DNA of 64,000 nucleotides from Pseudomonas reidholzensis (GCF_900536025.1 NZ_UNOZ01000020.1:1-64000); one strand, 5' to 3'. Shown: positions 25,613 to 35,674, counted from the first letter of the stretch. Numbers and translations: made by a program. The notes: a model not told the origin generated them from the letters alone.

Positions 25613-26524
25613 TCAACAACGCCCCGTTTCAACACAGCCAAACACCCGGCGCACCAGGCTAGCCAGCGCCTGCTCGCCGAGAAACGCCTGCTCCAGGCAA
25701 TGCTCGGCACTGTCGAGGTGCCCCAGCAAACGCTCCCGCGTGCGCGCTTCGCCACACAGCGCGACCAGCGTCGACTTGCCGGCATCCTTGCCCGGGTCCT
25801 TGCCCGTGGCAGGGTCGTGGTCACGCAGATCGTCGTACAGCTGAAACGCCTGGCCCAGCTCCCCGGCAAACCGCGACAAGGCATCGCGCACCGTCGCCGG
25901 GGCATCGGCCAGCGCGCAGGCCATGTCCATGATCGCGCCGAACAGCACGGCGGTCTTCAGCCGGTTGGTCTCGGCGATCTGCTCGGCGCTGCGGGCCTGG
26001 CCGCCCTCGCGCAAGTCCTGTAACTGCCCTTTGACCAGCCCCTGGGCACCAATCGCCTCGGCCAGAATCGCCACCAAACGGCTGCGCGTGGTGGCCGGGA
26101 GGGTGTCGAGCGAGGCCAGCAGGCCGAACGCGCGCGACAGCAAGGCGATGGCCGCAAGAATCGCCACGTCTTCGCCAAACGCCCGGTGCAAGGTCGCCCG
26201 GCCGCGCCGCAGCGCCGCATCGTCCATGCACGGCAGGTCGTCGAGGACCAGCGACGCGGCATGCACCATCTCCACCGCGCAGCCCAGCTCCAACGCGGCA
26301 CGCGGGCAGGCGCCGAGGCCTTCGGCGGTCAACATCAACATCAACGGGCGCAGGCGTTTACCGGGCGCCAGAGTACTCTCACGCATGGCGGCGGCCAGCA
26401 GGTCGCGCTCCTGGCCGAGCGGCAGCAGCGCATCCAGTCGCGCCTCCAGGCTGCCTTGCAAATGCGCGAGATGATCAGTGAGGCCTGCATCGGCGGCCGC
26501 GAGCGGTTGGGCTATGGTCGTCAC
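25613..26524 (-). CDS. crtE: Geranylgeranyl diphosphate synthase
   Basis: From the GTG at 26524 the protein is 303 residues; a longer reading to 26650 runs back over the promoter region and adds non-conserved sequence. It is a trans-isoprenyl diphosphate synthase with both Asp-rich motifs (LVLDDLPCMDD and LYDDLRD) plus GKRLRP and GQLQDL. In this setting it makes C20 GGPP for phytoene synthesis. Unlike Pantoea clusters, where crtE leads the same operon, here it is divergent from idi and crtX, sharing a 185-base promoter region with an inverted TGTACAA element. Confidence 0.88.
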   Translation of the reverse strand: MTTIAQPLAAADAGLTDHLAHLQGSLEARLDALLPLGQERDLLAAAMRESTLAPGKRLRPLMLMLTAEGLGACPRAALELGCAVEMVHAASLVLDDLPCMDDAALRRGRATLHRAFGEDVAILAAIALLSRAFGLLASLDTLPATTRSRLVAILAEAIGAQGLVKGQLQDLREGGQARSAEQIAETNRLKTAVLFGAIMDMACALADAPATVRDALSRFAGELGQAFQLYDDLRDHDPATGKDPGKDAGKSTLVALCGEARTRERLLGHLDSAEHCLEQAFLGEQALASLVRRVFGCVETGRC

Positions 26525-26624
26525 ATTCTTGCCTCTGCTGATGGACGCGGCGTCATCGCCGCTGGGTTGAGGGAACGACTGACGCAGAGCCGTTGCCTGA
26601 CGAGGTGCTGTTTTTGAGCTTAGC

Positions 26625-26649
26625 TGTACAAAGCGAGTAGCGTTGTACA
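26625..26649. promoter_or_regulatory. TGTACA inverted repeat between crtE and idi
   Basis: TGTACAAAGC (26625-26634) and GCGTTGTACA (26640-26649) form a dyad with 9 of 10 matching positions; the TGTACA half-sites are 13 bases apart. It lies about 60 bases before the idi start and about 100 before crtE, placed to control both. It resembles MerR/LitR-type half-sites, whose published P. putida consensus (recalled) has TGTACA-like halves with 12-base spacing. Confidence 0.5.
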
Positions 26650-26709
26650 ACTCGCATACCAGGAATGACCCCGCTTGCCCTTCGATGATTCCCTGGCACT
26701 GGAGCCGGC

Positions 26710-27756
26710 ATGAAGAAAAGCTTCCTGAGTCAACGCAAGGACGATCACCTGGACATCGTCCTGGCCCCCGCCGAGGCGTTGCAGCGACAAGACCCGGGCT
26801 GGTCGCAGATCCGCTTCGAGCACTGCGCCTTGCCCGAGCTGGCGCTGGAGCAGATCGACCTGAGCGCTTCGCTGCTGGGCATCGGCCTGCGCGCGCCGTT
26901 GCTGATCAGCTCGATGACCGGCGGCGCCGAGCGCGCCAGCCGCATTAACCACCACCTGGCCGAAGCCGCCCAGGCGCTGAGCATTGCCATGGGCGTGGGC
27001 TCGCAGCGGGTCAGCCTGCGCACCGGCAACGATCAGGGGCTGACCGGGGAACTGCGGCGCCTGGCGCCCGATATTCCGTTGCTGGCCAACCTTGGCGCCG
27101 CCCAGTTGCGCGAGGCCGATGGCCTGGACCTGGCCCGCCGCGCGGTCGACAGCCTGCAGGCCAACGCCTTGATCATCCACCTCAACCCGTTGCAGGAGGC
27201 CGTGCAGCCGGAGGGCGACCGCGACTGGCGCGGGGTGCTGGAGCGGATCGCCGCGCTCTGCGCGGCACTGCCGGTACCGGTGATCATCAAGGAGGTCGGG
27301 GCCGGCATTTCGCCCACGGTGGCCCGCCGCCTGGTCGAGGCCGGCGTGCGCATGATTGACGTGGCCGGGGCCGGCGGGACCAGCTGGGCGGCGGTGGAGG
27401 CGCAGCGCGCCCGCAGCGACGTCGACCACAAGGTCGCCATGGCCTTCGCCGACTGGGGCATCCCCACCGCACAGTGCCTGCTGGCCCTGCGCCGGGCGCT
27501 GCCGAACCTGCCGTTGATTGCCTCGGGAGGGATTGCCGACGGCATCGACGCGGCCAAGGCCATCCGCCTCGGCGCCGACCTGGTCGGCCAGGCCGCCGGG
27601 GTGCTGCAGGCGGCCACCGAGTCTACCGAGGCGGTGCTGGAACACTTCGAGATCGTCCTGCGTCAGCTGCGCATCGTCTGTTTCTGCACCGGTTCACGCA
27701 ATCTGGCCGAGCTGCGCCGTGCGCGCCTGCTGGGCAATCGACTGGACCCGGCATGA
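26710..27756 (+). CDS. fni: Type 2 isopentenyl-diphosphate delta-isomerase
   Basis: The 348-residue FMN/NAD(P)H-dependent isomerase interconverts IPP and DMAPP, feeding CrtE. Family landmarks: RKDDHLDI at the start, [43 protein letters not shown] and [16 protein letters not shown]. Type 2 enzymes accompany crt clusters in Pantoea. It is first in the plus-strand operon; its stop overlaps the crtX start (ATGA). Confidence 0.93.
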   Translation: MKKSFLSQRKDDHLDIVLAPAEALQRQDPGWSQIRFEHCALPELALEQIDLSASLLGIGLRAPLLISSMTGGAERASRINHHLAEAAQALSIAMGVGSQRVSLRTGNDQGLTGELRRLAPDIPLLANLGAAQLREADGLDLARRAVDSLQANALIIHLNPLQEAVQPEGDRDWRGVLERIAALCAALPVPVIIKEVGAGISPTVARRLVEAGVRMIDVAGAGGTSWAAVEAQRARSDVDHKVAMAFADWGIPTAQCLLALRRALPNLPLIASGGIADGIDAAKAIRLGADLVGQAAGVLQAATESTEAVLEHFEIVLRQLRIVCFCTGSRNLAELRRARLLGNRLDPA

Positions 27757-29033
27757 GCCACTTTGCGGTGGTCGCCCCGCCCTACCCCAGTCACGTCCAG
27801 GCCCTGCAGGCAGTCGCCGCCACGCTGCTGGATCGCGGCCACCAGGTGACCTTCCTGCAGCAGAGCGACGGCCAGCGCTGGCTCGACGACCCGCGCATCG
27901 GTTTTCAGCCGCTGGGCCTCGACAGTCATCCGCCGGGCAGCCTCGATCAGGCGCTGCGCCTCGCCGCCCACCCGGCAGGGCCCTGGCGCCTACGCCGGCT
28001 GATTCGCCAGTTGGCCGAGACCAGCGCCATGCTCGCAGCGCAGTTGCCCGCGGCGCTGGCCGAGCTGCGTGTCGATGCCGTGCTGGCTGACCAGATGGAG
28101 CCCGCCGGCGCGCTGGCGGCCGAGGCCCTCGAACTGCCCCTGGTGTCGATCGCCTGTGCCTTGCCGGTCAATCGCGAAGACGGCGTGCCGCTGCCCGTGA
28201 CGCCCTTCGCGTTCGGCAACGACGCGCGCAACCTGAAGCTCTACCGCGGCAGTTGCCAGGTGCATGACTGGCTGATGGCGCCGCTGGCCGAGGTCCTGCA
28301 ACGCGCCGCTACGCACCTGCGCCTGCCGCCGCGCACCGGCCTGCACGACTGCCTGTCGCCGCTGGCGCAGATCAGCCAGACCGTGCCTGGCTTCGACTTC
28401 CCCCGCCAGGCGCTGCCTGCGCATTTCCATGCCGTCGGCCCGTTGCGCGGTGCCCGACTGCACGCCGATGGCGCCTGGCTGTTCGATGTACACAAACCGT
28501 TGGTGTTCGCCACCCTGGGGACCTTGCAGGGGCACCGCTTCGGCCTGTTCGCGCGGATCGCCCAGGCCTGCCGGCTGCTCGACGTGCAATTGCTCCTGGC
28601 CCACTGTGGCGGCCTCGCTGCCCATCAACAGGCGCGCCTGCTGCAACTGGGCGCGACGGTCGTCACCGACTTTGCCCCGCAGCACTGGGCGGTACGCCGC
28701 GCCGACGTGGTGATCAGCCATGGCGGGCTGAACACCGTGCTGGACGCGGTCGCCGCGGCAACCCCGCTGCTGGTCATGCCGATCGCCTTCGACCAGCCCG
28801 GCGTGGCCGCCCGGGTGGTCTATCACCGGCTTGGCCTGGCCCTGTCGCGCCGCGCCGGGGTGGCCGCAATCGCCCAGGCGTTGGCGCGCCTGCTCGCCGA
28901 GCCAATGCCGGGGCTGGGCCCGCTGCAGGCCGAGCTGGCCCACGCGGGTGGCGTGAGCAAGGCCGCCGATATCATCGAGCAAGCGCTGCGTAGCGGGCAG
29001 CCCGTGCTGACGGAGGGTCACCATGGCGCATGA
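27753..29033 (+). CDS. crtX: Zeaxanthin glucosyltransferase
   Basis: The 426-residue GT1-family enzyme transfers glucose from UDP-glucose to zeaxanthin hydroxyls. It begins [18 protein letters not shown], typical of CrtX, and carries the donor-binding end [25 protein letters not shown]. The start overlaps the idi stop by four bases, and its stop lies inside the crtY start region (11-base overlap), so the genes are translationally linked. Presence of crtX implies glycosylated zeaxanthin as the end product. Confidence 0.92.
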   Translation: MSHFAVVAPPYPSHVQALQAVAATLLDRGHQVTFLQQSDGQRWLDDPRIGFQPLGLDSHPPGSLDQALRLAAHPAGPWRLRRLIRQLAETSAMLAAQLPAALAELRVDAVLADQMEPAGALAAEALELPLVSIACALPVNREDGVPLPVTPFAFGNDARNLKLYRGSCQVHDWLMAPLAEVLQRAATHLRLPPRTGLHDCLSPLAQISQTVPGFDFPRQALPAHFHAVGPLRGARLHADGAWLFDVHKPLVFATLGTLQGHRFGLFARIAQACRLLDVQLLLAHCGGLAAHQQARLLQLGATVVTDFAPQHWAVRRADVVISHGGLNTVLDAVAAATPLLVMPIAFDQPGVAARVVYHRLGLALSRRAGVAAIAQALARLLAEPMPGLGPLQAELAHAGGVSKAADIIEQALRSGQPVLTEGHHGA

Positions 29034-30204
29034 CCTGATCCTCGCCGGTGGCGGCCTGGCCAACGGCCTGATCGCCTGGCGCTTGCGCCAGTTGCGGCCC
29101 GAGCTGGAGGTGCTGTGCCTGGAGCGCGACGCCACCCTGGGCGGCAACCATACCTGGTCGTTCCATGAGCAGGATCTCGACCACCACCAGCAGCAATGGC
29201 TGGCGCCGCTGGTGGTCAAGCGCTGGCCGGCCTATCACGTGCACTTTCCGCAGCTGTCGCGGCGGCTCGACAGCGGCTACGCGAGTATTACCAGCGAGCG
29301 CTTCGCCGAGGTCATCACGCCAGCGTTGGGCGCAGCCCTGCGCACCGGCTGCAATGTGCAGTCCCTCGGGCCGGGCCAGGTCAGCCTGGACAGCGGTGAG
29401 CAGTTGCAGGCGCGCCTGGTGATCGATGGCCGTGGTGCACAGGCGAGCCCGCACCGCGTGCTCGGCCAGCAGGCATTTCTCGGCCAGCTGCTGCGCCTGC
29501 GTGAGCCGCACGGCCTGGCGGCGCCGATCCTGATGGATGCGCGCGTGCCGCAGGGCGACGGCTACCGGTTCGTCTACCTGTTGCCGTTCAGCGACGACAC
29601 CCTGCTGGTCGAAGACACGCACTACGTCGAGCGCGACGCACCCACCGCCGAGGCGCTGCGCGCCAACCTCGACGCGTACCTGGCGGCGCGGGGCTGGCAC
29701 GTGGCGCAGCTGCTGCGTGAAGAACAGGGCGTGCTGCCGATCACCCTGGCAGGCGACTTCCCGGCCTGGTCGGCGGACCAGGCCGGGCAGCCACTGTCTG
29801 GCTTGCGTGCGGGGCTGTTCCATTGCACCACCGGCTATTCGTTACCCGAAGCCGTGCGCCTGGCCGACTGGCTGGCCGGGCAACCGCTGGACGACGCGGC
29901 GCAGTTTTCTGACGATTTGCAGCGTTACCTGGAGCAACGCTGGCAGCAACAAGGCTTCTATCGCCTGCTCAACCGCATGTTGTTCCTGGCCGGCCGACCG
30001 GACCAGCGCTGGCAGGTCATGCAGCGTTTCTATCGGCTGCCAGAGGCGCTGATCGCGCGGTTTTATGCCGGGCAAAGCACCGGCCTGGATCGCCTGCGGA
30101 TCCTCAGCGGCAAACCGCCAGTGCCCATCGACCAAGCCCTGCGCGCCGCATTACGGCATTCACCCCGACATTTTTCGATCAGGCCCGACGAGGACCTTTC
30201 ATGA
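29023..30204 (+). CDS. crtY: Lycopene beta-cyclase
   Basis: The 393-residue CrtY-type flavoprotein cyclises both ends of lycopene to beta-carotene. The dinucleotide motif [18 protein letters not shown] opens it; HTWSFHE and the RVPQGDGYRFVYLLPFSDDTLLVEDTHY-type core (residues about 180-205) are family markers. GAGG ribosome site within the end of crtX. Its stop overlaps the crtI start. Confidence 0.92.
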   Translation: MAHDLILAGGGLANGLIAWRLRQLRPELEVLCLERDATLGGNHTWSFHEQDLDHHQQQWLAPLVVKRWPAYHVHFPQLSRRLDSGYASITSERFAEVITPALGAALRTGCNVQSLGPGQVSLDSGEQLQARLVIDGRGAQASPHRVLGQQAFLGQLLRLREPHGLAAPILMDARVPQGDGYRFVYLLPFSDDTLLVEDTHYVERDAPTAEALRANLDAYLAARGWHVAQLLREEQGVLPITLAGDFPAWSADQAGQPLSGLRAGLFHCTTGYSLPEAVRLADWLAGQPLDDAAQFSDDLQRYLEQRWQQQGFYRLLNRMLFLAGRPDQRWQVMQRFYRLPEALIARFYAGQSTGLDRLRILSGKPPVPIDQALRAALRHSPRHFSIRPDEDLS

Positions 30205-31691
30205 CTCAAGGCAAATCTGCGCTGGTGGTCGGCGCCGGGCTCGGTGGCCTGGCCCTGGCCATCCGCCTGCAAGCGGGCGGCGTGCGCACCACCCTGCTGG
30301 AAAAACGCGACCAGGCAGGCGGGCGCGCCTACGTCTATCGCGACCAGGGCTTTACCTTCGATGCCGGCCCCACGGTGATCACCGACCCGACCGCGATCGA
30401 GGCGCTGTTCACCCTGGCCGGCAAACCGATGGCGGACTACCTCGAGCTGCTGCCGGTCAAACCGTTCTACCGGCTGTGCTGGGAAGACGGCAGCTACTTC
30501 GAGTACGGCAACGACCAGGCGCACCTGGAGCGGCAGATTCACGCCCTGGAGCCTGCCGACGTGGACGGCTACCGGCGCTTTCTGGCCTACTCGCGGGCGG
30601 TGCTCGACGAGGGCTACGTCAAGCTCGGCGCGGTGCCCTTCCTGTCGTTTCGCGACATGCTCCAGGCCGGCCCGCAACTGGCCCGGCTGCAGGCCTGGCG
30701 CAGCGTCTACAGCATGGTGTCGCGGTTTATCCGTCATCCACGGCTGCGTCAGGTGTTCTCGTTTCATGCCTTGCTGGTCGGCGGCAACCCGTTCGCCACC
30801 TCCTCGATCTACAGCCTGATCCATGCCCTGGAGCGCGAGTGGGGCGTATGGTTTGCGCGCGGTGGCACCGGCGCACTGGTGCAGGGCCTGGCCAAGTTGT
30901 TTGTGGACCTCGGCGGGACCTTGGAGCTGAACGCCGAAGTGGCCACCTTCGACACCCAGGCCGGGCGTCTGACGGGTGCCCGCAGCCATGACGGCAGGCA
31001 CTGGCAGGCGGATGCCGTGGCGTCCAACGCCGACGTGGTGCACACCTACGCCACGCTGCTCGGCCAGCACCCGCGCGGGCAGCAAGAGGGCCAGCGGCTC
31101 AAGGGCAAGCGCTTCAGCAACTCGCTGTTCGTCGTGCACTTCGGCCTGAGCCGGCCGCAACCTCAGCTGCGTCACCATACGGTATGCTTCGGGCCGCGCT
31201 ACCGGGCGTTGATCGACGAGATCTTCAAGGGGCCGACGCTGCCCGAGGACTTCTCGCTGTACCTGCACGCGCCCTGCGCCACCGACCCCAGTCTCGCCCC
31301 GCCGGGCTGCTCGAGCCACTACGTCCTGGCGCCGGTGCCGCACCTGGGCAATGCGTCGGTCGACTGGACCGTGCAGGCACCGCTCTACCGCGACCGCATC
31401 CTCGATTACCTGGAGCGTCATTACATCCCTGGCCTGCGCGAGGACCTGGTGACCTGCCGCACCTTCAGCCCACTGGATTTTCGCGAGCAGCTCAATGCCC
31501 ACCTCGGCTCGGCGTTTTCGCTGGAGCCGACCCTCACCCAGAGTGCCTGGTTCCGCCCGCACAACCGCGACGCCCAGCTGGCCAACCTGTACCTGGTCGG
31601 CGCCGGCACCCATCCCGGCGCCGGCGTACCGGGGGTGATCGCCTCGGCCAAGGCCACCGCGAAGCTGATGCTCGAGGACCTGCAGCCATGA
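30201..31691 (+). CDS. crtI: Phytoene desaturase (lycopene-forming)
   Basis: The 496-residue flavoprotein has the N-terminal FAD motif VVGAGLGGLALAIRL plus LLEKRDQAGGRAY and the C-terminal carotenoid-desaturase signature YLVGAGTHPGAGVPGV. Bacterial CrtI of this type performs four desaturations, phytoene to lycopene, at the membrane. Four-base overlaps with crtY before and crtB after. Confidence 0.94.
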   Translation: MTQGKSALVVGAGLGGLALAIRLQAGGVRTTLLEKRDQAGGRAYVYRDQGFTFDAGPTVITDPTAIEALFTLAGKPMADYLELLPVKPFYRLCWEDGSYFEYGNDQAHLERQIHALEPADVDGYRRFLAYSRAVLDEGYVKLGAVPFLSFRDMLQAGPQLARLQAWRSVYSMVSRFIRHPRLRQVFSFHALLVGGNPFATSSIYSLIHALEREWGVWFARGGTGALVQGLAKLFVDLGGTLELNAEVATFDTQAGRLTGARSHDGRHWQADAVASNADVVHTYATLLGQHPRGQQEGQRLKGKRFSNSLFVVHFGLSRPQPQLRHHTVCFGPRYRALIDEIFKGPTLPEDFSLYLHAPCATDPSLAPPGCSSHYVLAPVPHLGNASVDWTVQAPLYRDRILDYLERHYIPGLREDLVTCRTFSPLDFREQLNAHLGSAFSLEPTLTQSAWFRPHNRDAQLANLYLVGAGTHPGAGVPGVIASAKATAKLMLEDLQP

Positions 31692-32770
31692 CCGACACCG
31701 CGCCCGATCCGCTACTGGCCCACGCTGAACGCAGCATTGCCGTGGGTTCGAAGAGTTTCGCCGCCGCCGCGCGGCTGTTCGCGCCGTCGACCCGGCGCAG
31801 CGCGATGCTGCTGTATGCCTGGTGCCGGCATTGCGACGACGTGATCGACGGCCAGCAGGCCGGCCACGCCGCCGTCGCCCTCGCGCCGCACCAGGCCCGG
31901 CAACGCCTGCTCGAGCTGCAGGCGCAGACCGACGCTGCCTGCCGGGGCGCCGAGGTCAGCGAGCCGGTCTTCGCCGCCTTGCGCGAGGTCGCCCGCCAGC
32001 ACGCCATCCCGCGCCAGGAGGCGTTCGACCTGCTCGAAGGCTTTGCCCAGGACGTCTCCGGCCAGCGTTACCACACGCTGGAGGACACCTTGGGCTACTG
32101 CTACCCGGTGGCCGGCGTGGTGGGTTTGATGATGGCGCGGATCATGGGCGTGCGCGACGCCGCCGTGCTGGACCGTGCCTGCGACCTGGGGCTGGCGATG
32201 CAACTGACCAACATCGCCCGCGACATCGTCGACGACGCCAAGGTTGGCCGCTGCTACCTGCCAGAGACCTGGCTGGCGGAGCTGCACATCCCGGGCGACG
32301 CCCTGACCGCCGCCGAACATCGCCCCGCCCTGGCGCACCTGGCGCGGCGCCTGGTCGAGCATGCCGAACCGTATTACGCCAGTGCTCAGGCAGGCCTGGG
32401 CGCACTGCCCTGGCGCTCGGCCTGGGCGGTGGCAACCGCGGGGCTGGTGTATCGGCAGATTGGCCTCAAGGTGCGCAAGGCCGGCGGGCAGGCATGGGAT
32501 GGACGCCTGTCGACCTCCAAGGCAGAAAAACTCGTCGCGCTGGCGGGTGGGCTATGGCGCGCCCTCACCCGCCGGTTGCATCGCTATCCACCACGCGACC
32601 CTCGGTTGTGGCAGCGTCCGCGCTCGGCGGGCGCAGCGGCCCACCATGGCGCGCCCGCAACTGAGCGCGCAGGCGCTCCACCGTCGGCGCATAGAGAAAG
32701 CCGAACGACACACAGCCCTGCCGACCCTGCACCGCATGGTGCATCAGGTGGGCCTGGTACAGACGCTTGA
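31688..32770 (+). CDS. crtB: Phytoene synthase with C-terminal extension
   Basis: The 360-residue reading condenses two GGPP to phytoene. AWCRHCDDVID and LTNIARDIVDDAKVGRCYLP are the two Asp-rich signatures. The conserved core ends with DPRLWQRP at about residue 311, as in Pantoea CrtB (about 309). The frame then continues 49 residues rich in Ala, Gly, His and Pro to a stop at 32770, antisense to crtZ. The core itself overlaps the 3' end of crtZ by 57 bases and the whole frame by 206. The tail is probably a non-functional read-on. Confidence 0.92.
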   Translation: MTDTAPDPLLAHAERSIAVGSKSFAAAARLFAPSTRRSAMLLYAWCRHCDDVIDGQQAGHAAVALAPHQARQRLLELQAQTDAACRGAEVSEPVFAALREVARQHAIPRQEAFDLLEGFAQDVSGQRYHTLEDTLGYCYPVAGVVGLMMARIMGVRDAAVLDRACDLGLAMQLTNIARDIVDDAKVGRCYLPETWLAELHIPGDALTAAEHRPALAHLARRLVEHAEPYYASAQAGLGALPWRSAWAVATAGLVYRQIGLKVRKAGGQAWDGRLSTSKAEKLVALAGGLWRALTRRLHRYPPRDPRLWQRPRSAGAAAHHGAPATERAGAPPSAHRESRTTHSPADPAPHGASGGPGTDA

Positions 32771-33101
32771 GGTAACCGCGCCGCGGCACCACCCGCAGCG
32801 GCCAGCGGTGGTGCACCAGGCCGTCGTGGGCAATGAAGTACAGCGCGCCGTAGGCGGTCATGCCGGCACCGATCCATTGCAGCGGGTACCAGCCCGCGGT
32901 GCCCAGGGCGATCAGCACGATGGCCAGCCCGGCGAACACCACCGCGTACAGGTCGTTCTTCTCGAACCAGCCCGGGCGCGGCTCATGGTGCGAGCGATGC
33001 CAGGCCCAGCCGAAGCCATGCATGATGTACTTGTGGGCGAGGTAGGCCACCCCCTCCATGGCGGCGAGGGTGAGCAGGAAGATCAGCAAGCTGGTGAGCA
33101 T
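32565..33101 (-). CDS. crtZ: Beta-carotene hydroxylase
   Basis: From the ATG at 33101 the protein is 178 residues, the usual CrtZ length. The di-iron histidine motifs are all present: HKYIMHG, HRSHHEP, HDGLVHHRWP and AHLMHHAV, between four membrane helices. It hydroxylates C3 and C3' of beta-carotene to make zeaxanthin. It runs convergently to crtB, and the two reading frames overlap by 206 bases at their 3' ends. The in-frame extension to 33173 is not conserved. The ribosome site is weak. Confidence 0.92.
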   Translation of the reverse strand: MLTSLLIFLLTLAAMEGVAYLAHKYIMHGFGWAWHRSHHEPRPGWFEKNDLYAVVFAGLAIVLIALGTAGWYPLQWIGAGMTAYGALYFIAHDGLVHHRWPLRVVPRRGYLKRLYQAHLMHHAVQGRQGCVSFGFLYAPTVERLRAQLRARHGGPLRPPSADAATTEGRVVDSDATGG

Positions 33102-33418
33102 GGTAGGGCTTCCGAAGCGGGTCAGGTCGAAGATACCGCAGTTGCCAGCAGTGGAGTGCATTGGCGACGACATGTTCCGTTGATGAAACTCATGCGCCTG
33201 GTTAGCCCGGGAACTAAACCCCCGCTGCGGCAGGTCACACGGCTAATGCGGCATACACCGTCCGGACCGCGCGCGCCCTTATGGCTATGGCAAAAATGCA
33301 GCCAAGCCGTGCAGAATTACCGATTGTGCACGGCATATTCGCATGACAGGATCGCCTGAGCCCTCAGCGCCCTCCAGACTTCACTTGGAAAATCAATAAC
33401 AAAGCAGGGAGAACGCGA

Positions 33419-34489
33419 ATGACCGCGCATGCTCATACCTCGGCCACGGACCATGTCCTGGGCGACGTCCGCAACCAGATCGGCCACCTCACCCTCAACC
33501 GCCCCGCCGGGCTCAATGCACTGACCCTGGACATGGTCCGCAGCCTGCAACGCCACCTCGATGCCTGGGCCGATGACCCGCAGGTGCAGGCGGTGGTGCT
33601 GCGCGGCGAAGGCCCCAAGGGCTTCTGCGCCGGTGGTGATATCCGCTCGCTGTACGACAGCTACACGGCCGGCAGCACGCTGCATGAAGACTTCTTCGTC
33701 GAGGAATACGCCCTCGACCAGTGCATCCACCACTACCGCAAGCCGGTGCTGGTGCTGATGGACGGTTTCACCCTCGGCGGCGGCATGGGCCTGGCGCAAG
33801 GCGCCGACCTGCGCATCGTCACCGAGCGCAGTCGGCTGGGCATGCCCGAGACGGCGATCGGCTACTTCCCCGACGTGGGCGGCAGCTACTTCCTGTCGCG
33901 CATCCCCGGCGAGCTGGGGACCTACCTGGGCGTCAGCGGCAGCCAGATCCAGGCCGCCGATGCGCTGTACTGCGGGCTGGCCGACTGGTACCTGGCCAGT
34001 GACCAGCTGGCCGCGCTGGACAGCGGCCTGGCGCAGCTGCGCTTTGGCGAGCATCCACTGAAGGACCTGCAGGGCCTGCTGGCCACGCTGGGTACCCAGG
34101 TGCTCGACGACGCGCCGCTGGCCCGACTGCGCCCTGTGATCGATCACTTCTTCGCCCTGCCCGACCTGCCGAGCATCATCGAGCAACTGCGCGCGGTGAC
34201 CATCGGCGACAGCCACGCCTGGGCGCTGGCCACCGCCGACCAGCTGGAAAGCCGCTCGCCGCTGGCCATGGCGGTTACCCTGGAGATGCTGCGCCGCGGC
34301 CGCCACCTGAGCCTGGAAGACTGCTTTGCCATGGAGTTGCACCTGGACCGCCAGTGGTTCGCCCATGGCGACATCATCGAGGGCGTGCGCGCGCTGATCA
34401 TCGACAAGGACAAGCAGCCCCGCTGGAACCCGCCGAGCCTCGCTGCGCTGCAGCAGGCACGGGTCGAGCAATTCTTCGAAGGGCTGTGA
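33419..34489 (+). CDS. 3-hydroxyisobutyryl-CoA hydrolase-type crotonase
   Basis: The 356-residue crotonase-fold protein has [12 protein letters not shown], the oxyanion segment [12 protein letters not shown] and [16 protein letters not shown], and [12 protein letters not shown]. Its length and long C-terminus match HIBYL-CoA hydrolases of valine degradation rather than simple enoyl-CoA hydratases. It is followed 16 bases later by an acyl-CoA dehydrogenase, fitting the valine/isobutyryl-CoA branch. A 317-base gap precedes it (33102-33418) in which I see no gene, only a possible promoter near 33320. Confidence 0.84.
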   Translation: MTAHAHTSATDHVLGDVRNQIGHLTLNRPAGLNALTLDMVRSLQRHLDAWADDPQVQAVVLRGEGPKGFCAGGDIRSLYDSYTAGSTLHEDFFVEEYALDQCIHHYRKPVLVLMDGFTLGGGMGLAQGADLRIVTERSRLGMPETAIGYFPDVGGSYFLSRIPGELGTYLGVSGSQIQAADALYCGLADWYLASDQLAALDSGLAQLRFGEHPLKDLQGLLATLGTQVLDDAPLARLRPVIDHFFALPDLPSIIEQLRAVTIGDSHAWALATADQLESRSPLAMAVTLEMLRRGRHLSLEDCFAMELHLDRQWFAHGDIIEGVRALIIDKDKQPRWNPPSLAALQQARVEQFFEGL

Positions 34490-34505
34490 GCCTGGGAGTA
34501 CACCG

Positions 34506-35657
34506 ATGCAAGACCTGGAACTGAGCGAAGAACAGATCATGATCCGCGACATGGCCCGGGACTTTGCCCGCGGCGAGATCGCGCCGCATGCCCAAGCCTG
34601 GGAAAAGGCCGCCTGGATCGACGACGGCGTGGTGCGCAAGATGGGCGAGCTGGGGCTGCTCGGCATGGTCGTGCCGGAGGCCTTTGGCGGCAGCTACACC
34701 GACTACGTCGCCTATGCCCTGGCGGTTGAGGAGATCGCTGCCGGCGACGGCGCCACCGGTGCCTTGATGAGCATCCACAACTCCGTCGGCTGCGGCCCGC
34801 TGCTGGCCTATGGCACGCCCGAGCAACAGCAGGCCTGGCTGCCGCGCCTGGCCAGCGGCGAGGTGATTGGCTGCTTCTGCCTGACCGAGCCGCAAGCCGG
34901 CTCCGAGGCGCATAACTTGCGCACCCGCGCCGAGCGGGTGGACGGCGAGTGGGTGCTCAACGGCGCCAAGCAGTTCGTCAGCAACGCCCGCCGCGCCGGC
35001 CTGGCGATCGTCTTTGCGGTGACCGACCCGGAGCTCGGCAAGAAAGGCCTCTCGGCGTTTCTGGTGCCAACCGACAACCCGGGCTTCAAGGTCGATCGCA
35101 GCGAGCACAAGATGGGCATCCGCGCCTCCGACACCTGCGCGGTGAGCCTGGACAACTGCCGCATCCCGGCGGCGAATATCCTCGGCGAGCGCGGCAAGGG
35201 CCTGGCGATCGCGCTGTCCAACCTCGAAGGCGGGCGCATCGGCATCGCCGCCCAGGCACTGGGTATCGCCCGCGCCGCGTTCGAGGCGGCGCTGCTGTAC
35301 TCGCGCGAGCGCATCCAGTTTGGCAAACCGATCAACGAGCACCAGAGCATCGCCAACCTGCTGGCCGACATGCAGGTCCAGGTCAACGCCACGCGCTTGC
35401 TGATCCTGCATGCCGCGCGGTTGCGCAGTGCCGGCAAGCCGTGCCTGTCGGAGGCGTCGCAGGCCAAGCTGTTCGCCTCGGAAATGGCCGAACGGGTGTG
35501 CTCGATGGCGATTCAGGTGCACGGCGGCTATGGCTACCTGGAGGACTACCCGGTGGAGCGGTATTACCGCGATGCGCGGATCACCCAGATCTACGAAGGC
35601 TCGAGCGAGATCCAGCGCATGCTGATCGCCCGGGAGCTCAAGCACTATTCGTTGTAA
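34506..35657 (+). CDS. Acyl-CoA dehydrogenase (isobutyryl-CoA type likely)
   Basis: The 383-residue flavoprotein shows the ACAD motifs: [38 protein letters not shown] and [18 protein letters not shown]. The Glu of YEGSSEIQ is not the catalytic base in all members; in short-chain ACADs the base lies in this region. Pairing with the HIBYL-CoA hydrolase suggests isobutyryl-CoA dehydrogenation in valine catabolism. FAD bound, cytoplasmic. The TAA stop lies inside a GTAAAT/ATTTAC palindrome belonging to the next control region. Confidence 0.87.
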   Translation: MQDLELSEEQIMIRDMARDFARGEIAPHAQAWEKAAWIDDGVVRKMGELGLLGMVVPEAFGGSYTDYVAYALAVEEIAAGDGATGALMSIHNSVGCGPLLAYGTPEQQQAWLPRLASGEVIGCFCLTEPQAGSEAHNLRTRAERVDGEWVLNGAKQFVSNARRAGLAIVFAVTDPELGKKGLSAFLVPTDNPGFKVDRSEHKMGIRASDTCAVSLDNCRIPAANILGERGKGLAIALSNLEGGRIGIAAQALGIARAAFEAALLYSRERIQFGKPINEHQSIANLLADMQVQVNATRLLILHAARLRSAGKPCLSEASQAKLFASEMAERVCSMAIQVHGGYGYLEDYPVERYYRDARITQIYEGSSEIQRMLIARELKHYSL

Positions 35658-35671
35658 ATGGCTGCATTTAC
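35654..35671 (+). promoter_or_regulatory. Palindromic operator candidate before the aroF leader
   Basis: GTAAAT-GGCTGC-ATTTAC is a perfect 6+6 inverted repeat immediately upstream of the -35 box. It resembles a TyrR/PhhR box (TGTAAA-N6-TTTACA) but the halves are registered one base inward, so the match is imperfect. Confidence 0.45.
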
Positions 35672-35674
35672 CCA

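Noticed and set aside
25613..26650. Longer CrtE reading (345 aa) from 26650
   Set aside because: Its first about 40 residues run over the TGTACA dyad and promoter region and lack similarity to GGPP synthases; GTG 26524 is preferred.
33102..33418. Gap between crtZ and the crotonase gene examined for a second TGTACA dyad or small ORF
   Set aside because: No dyad, hairpin or ORF with ribosome site found.
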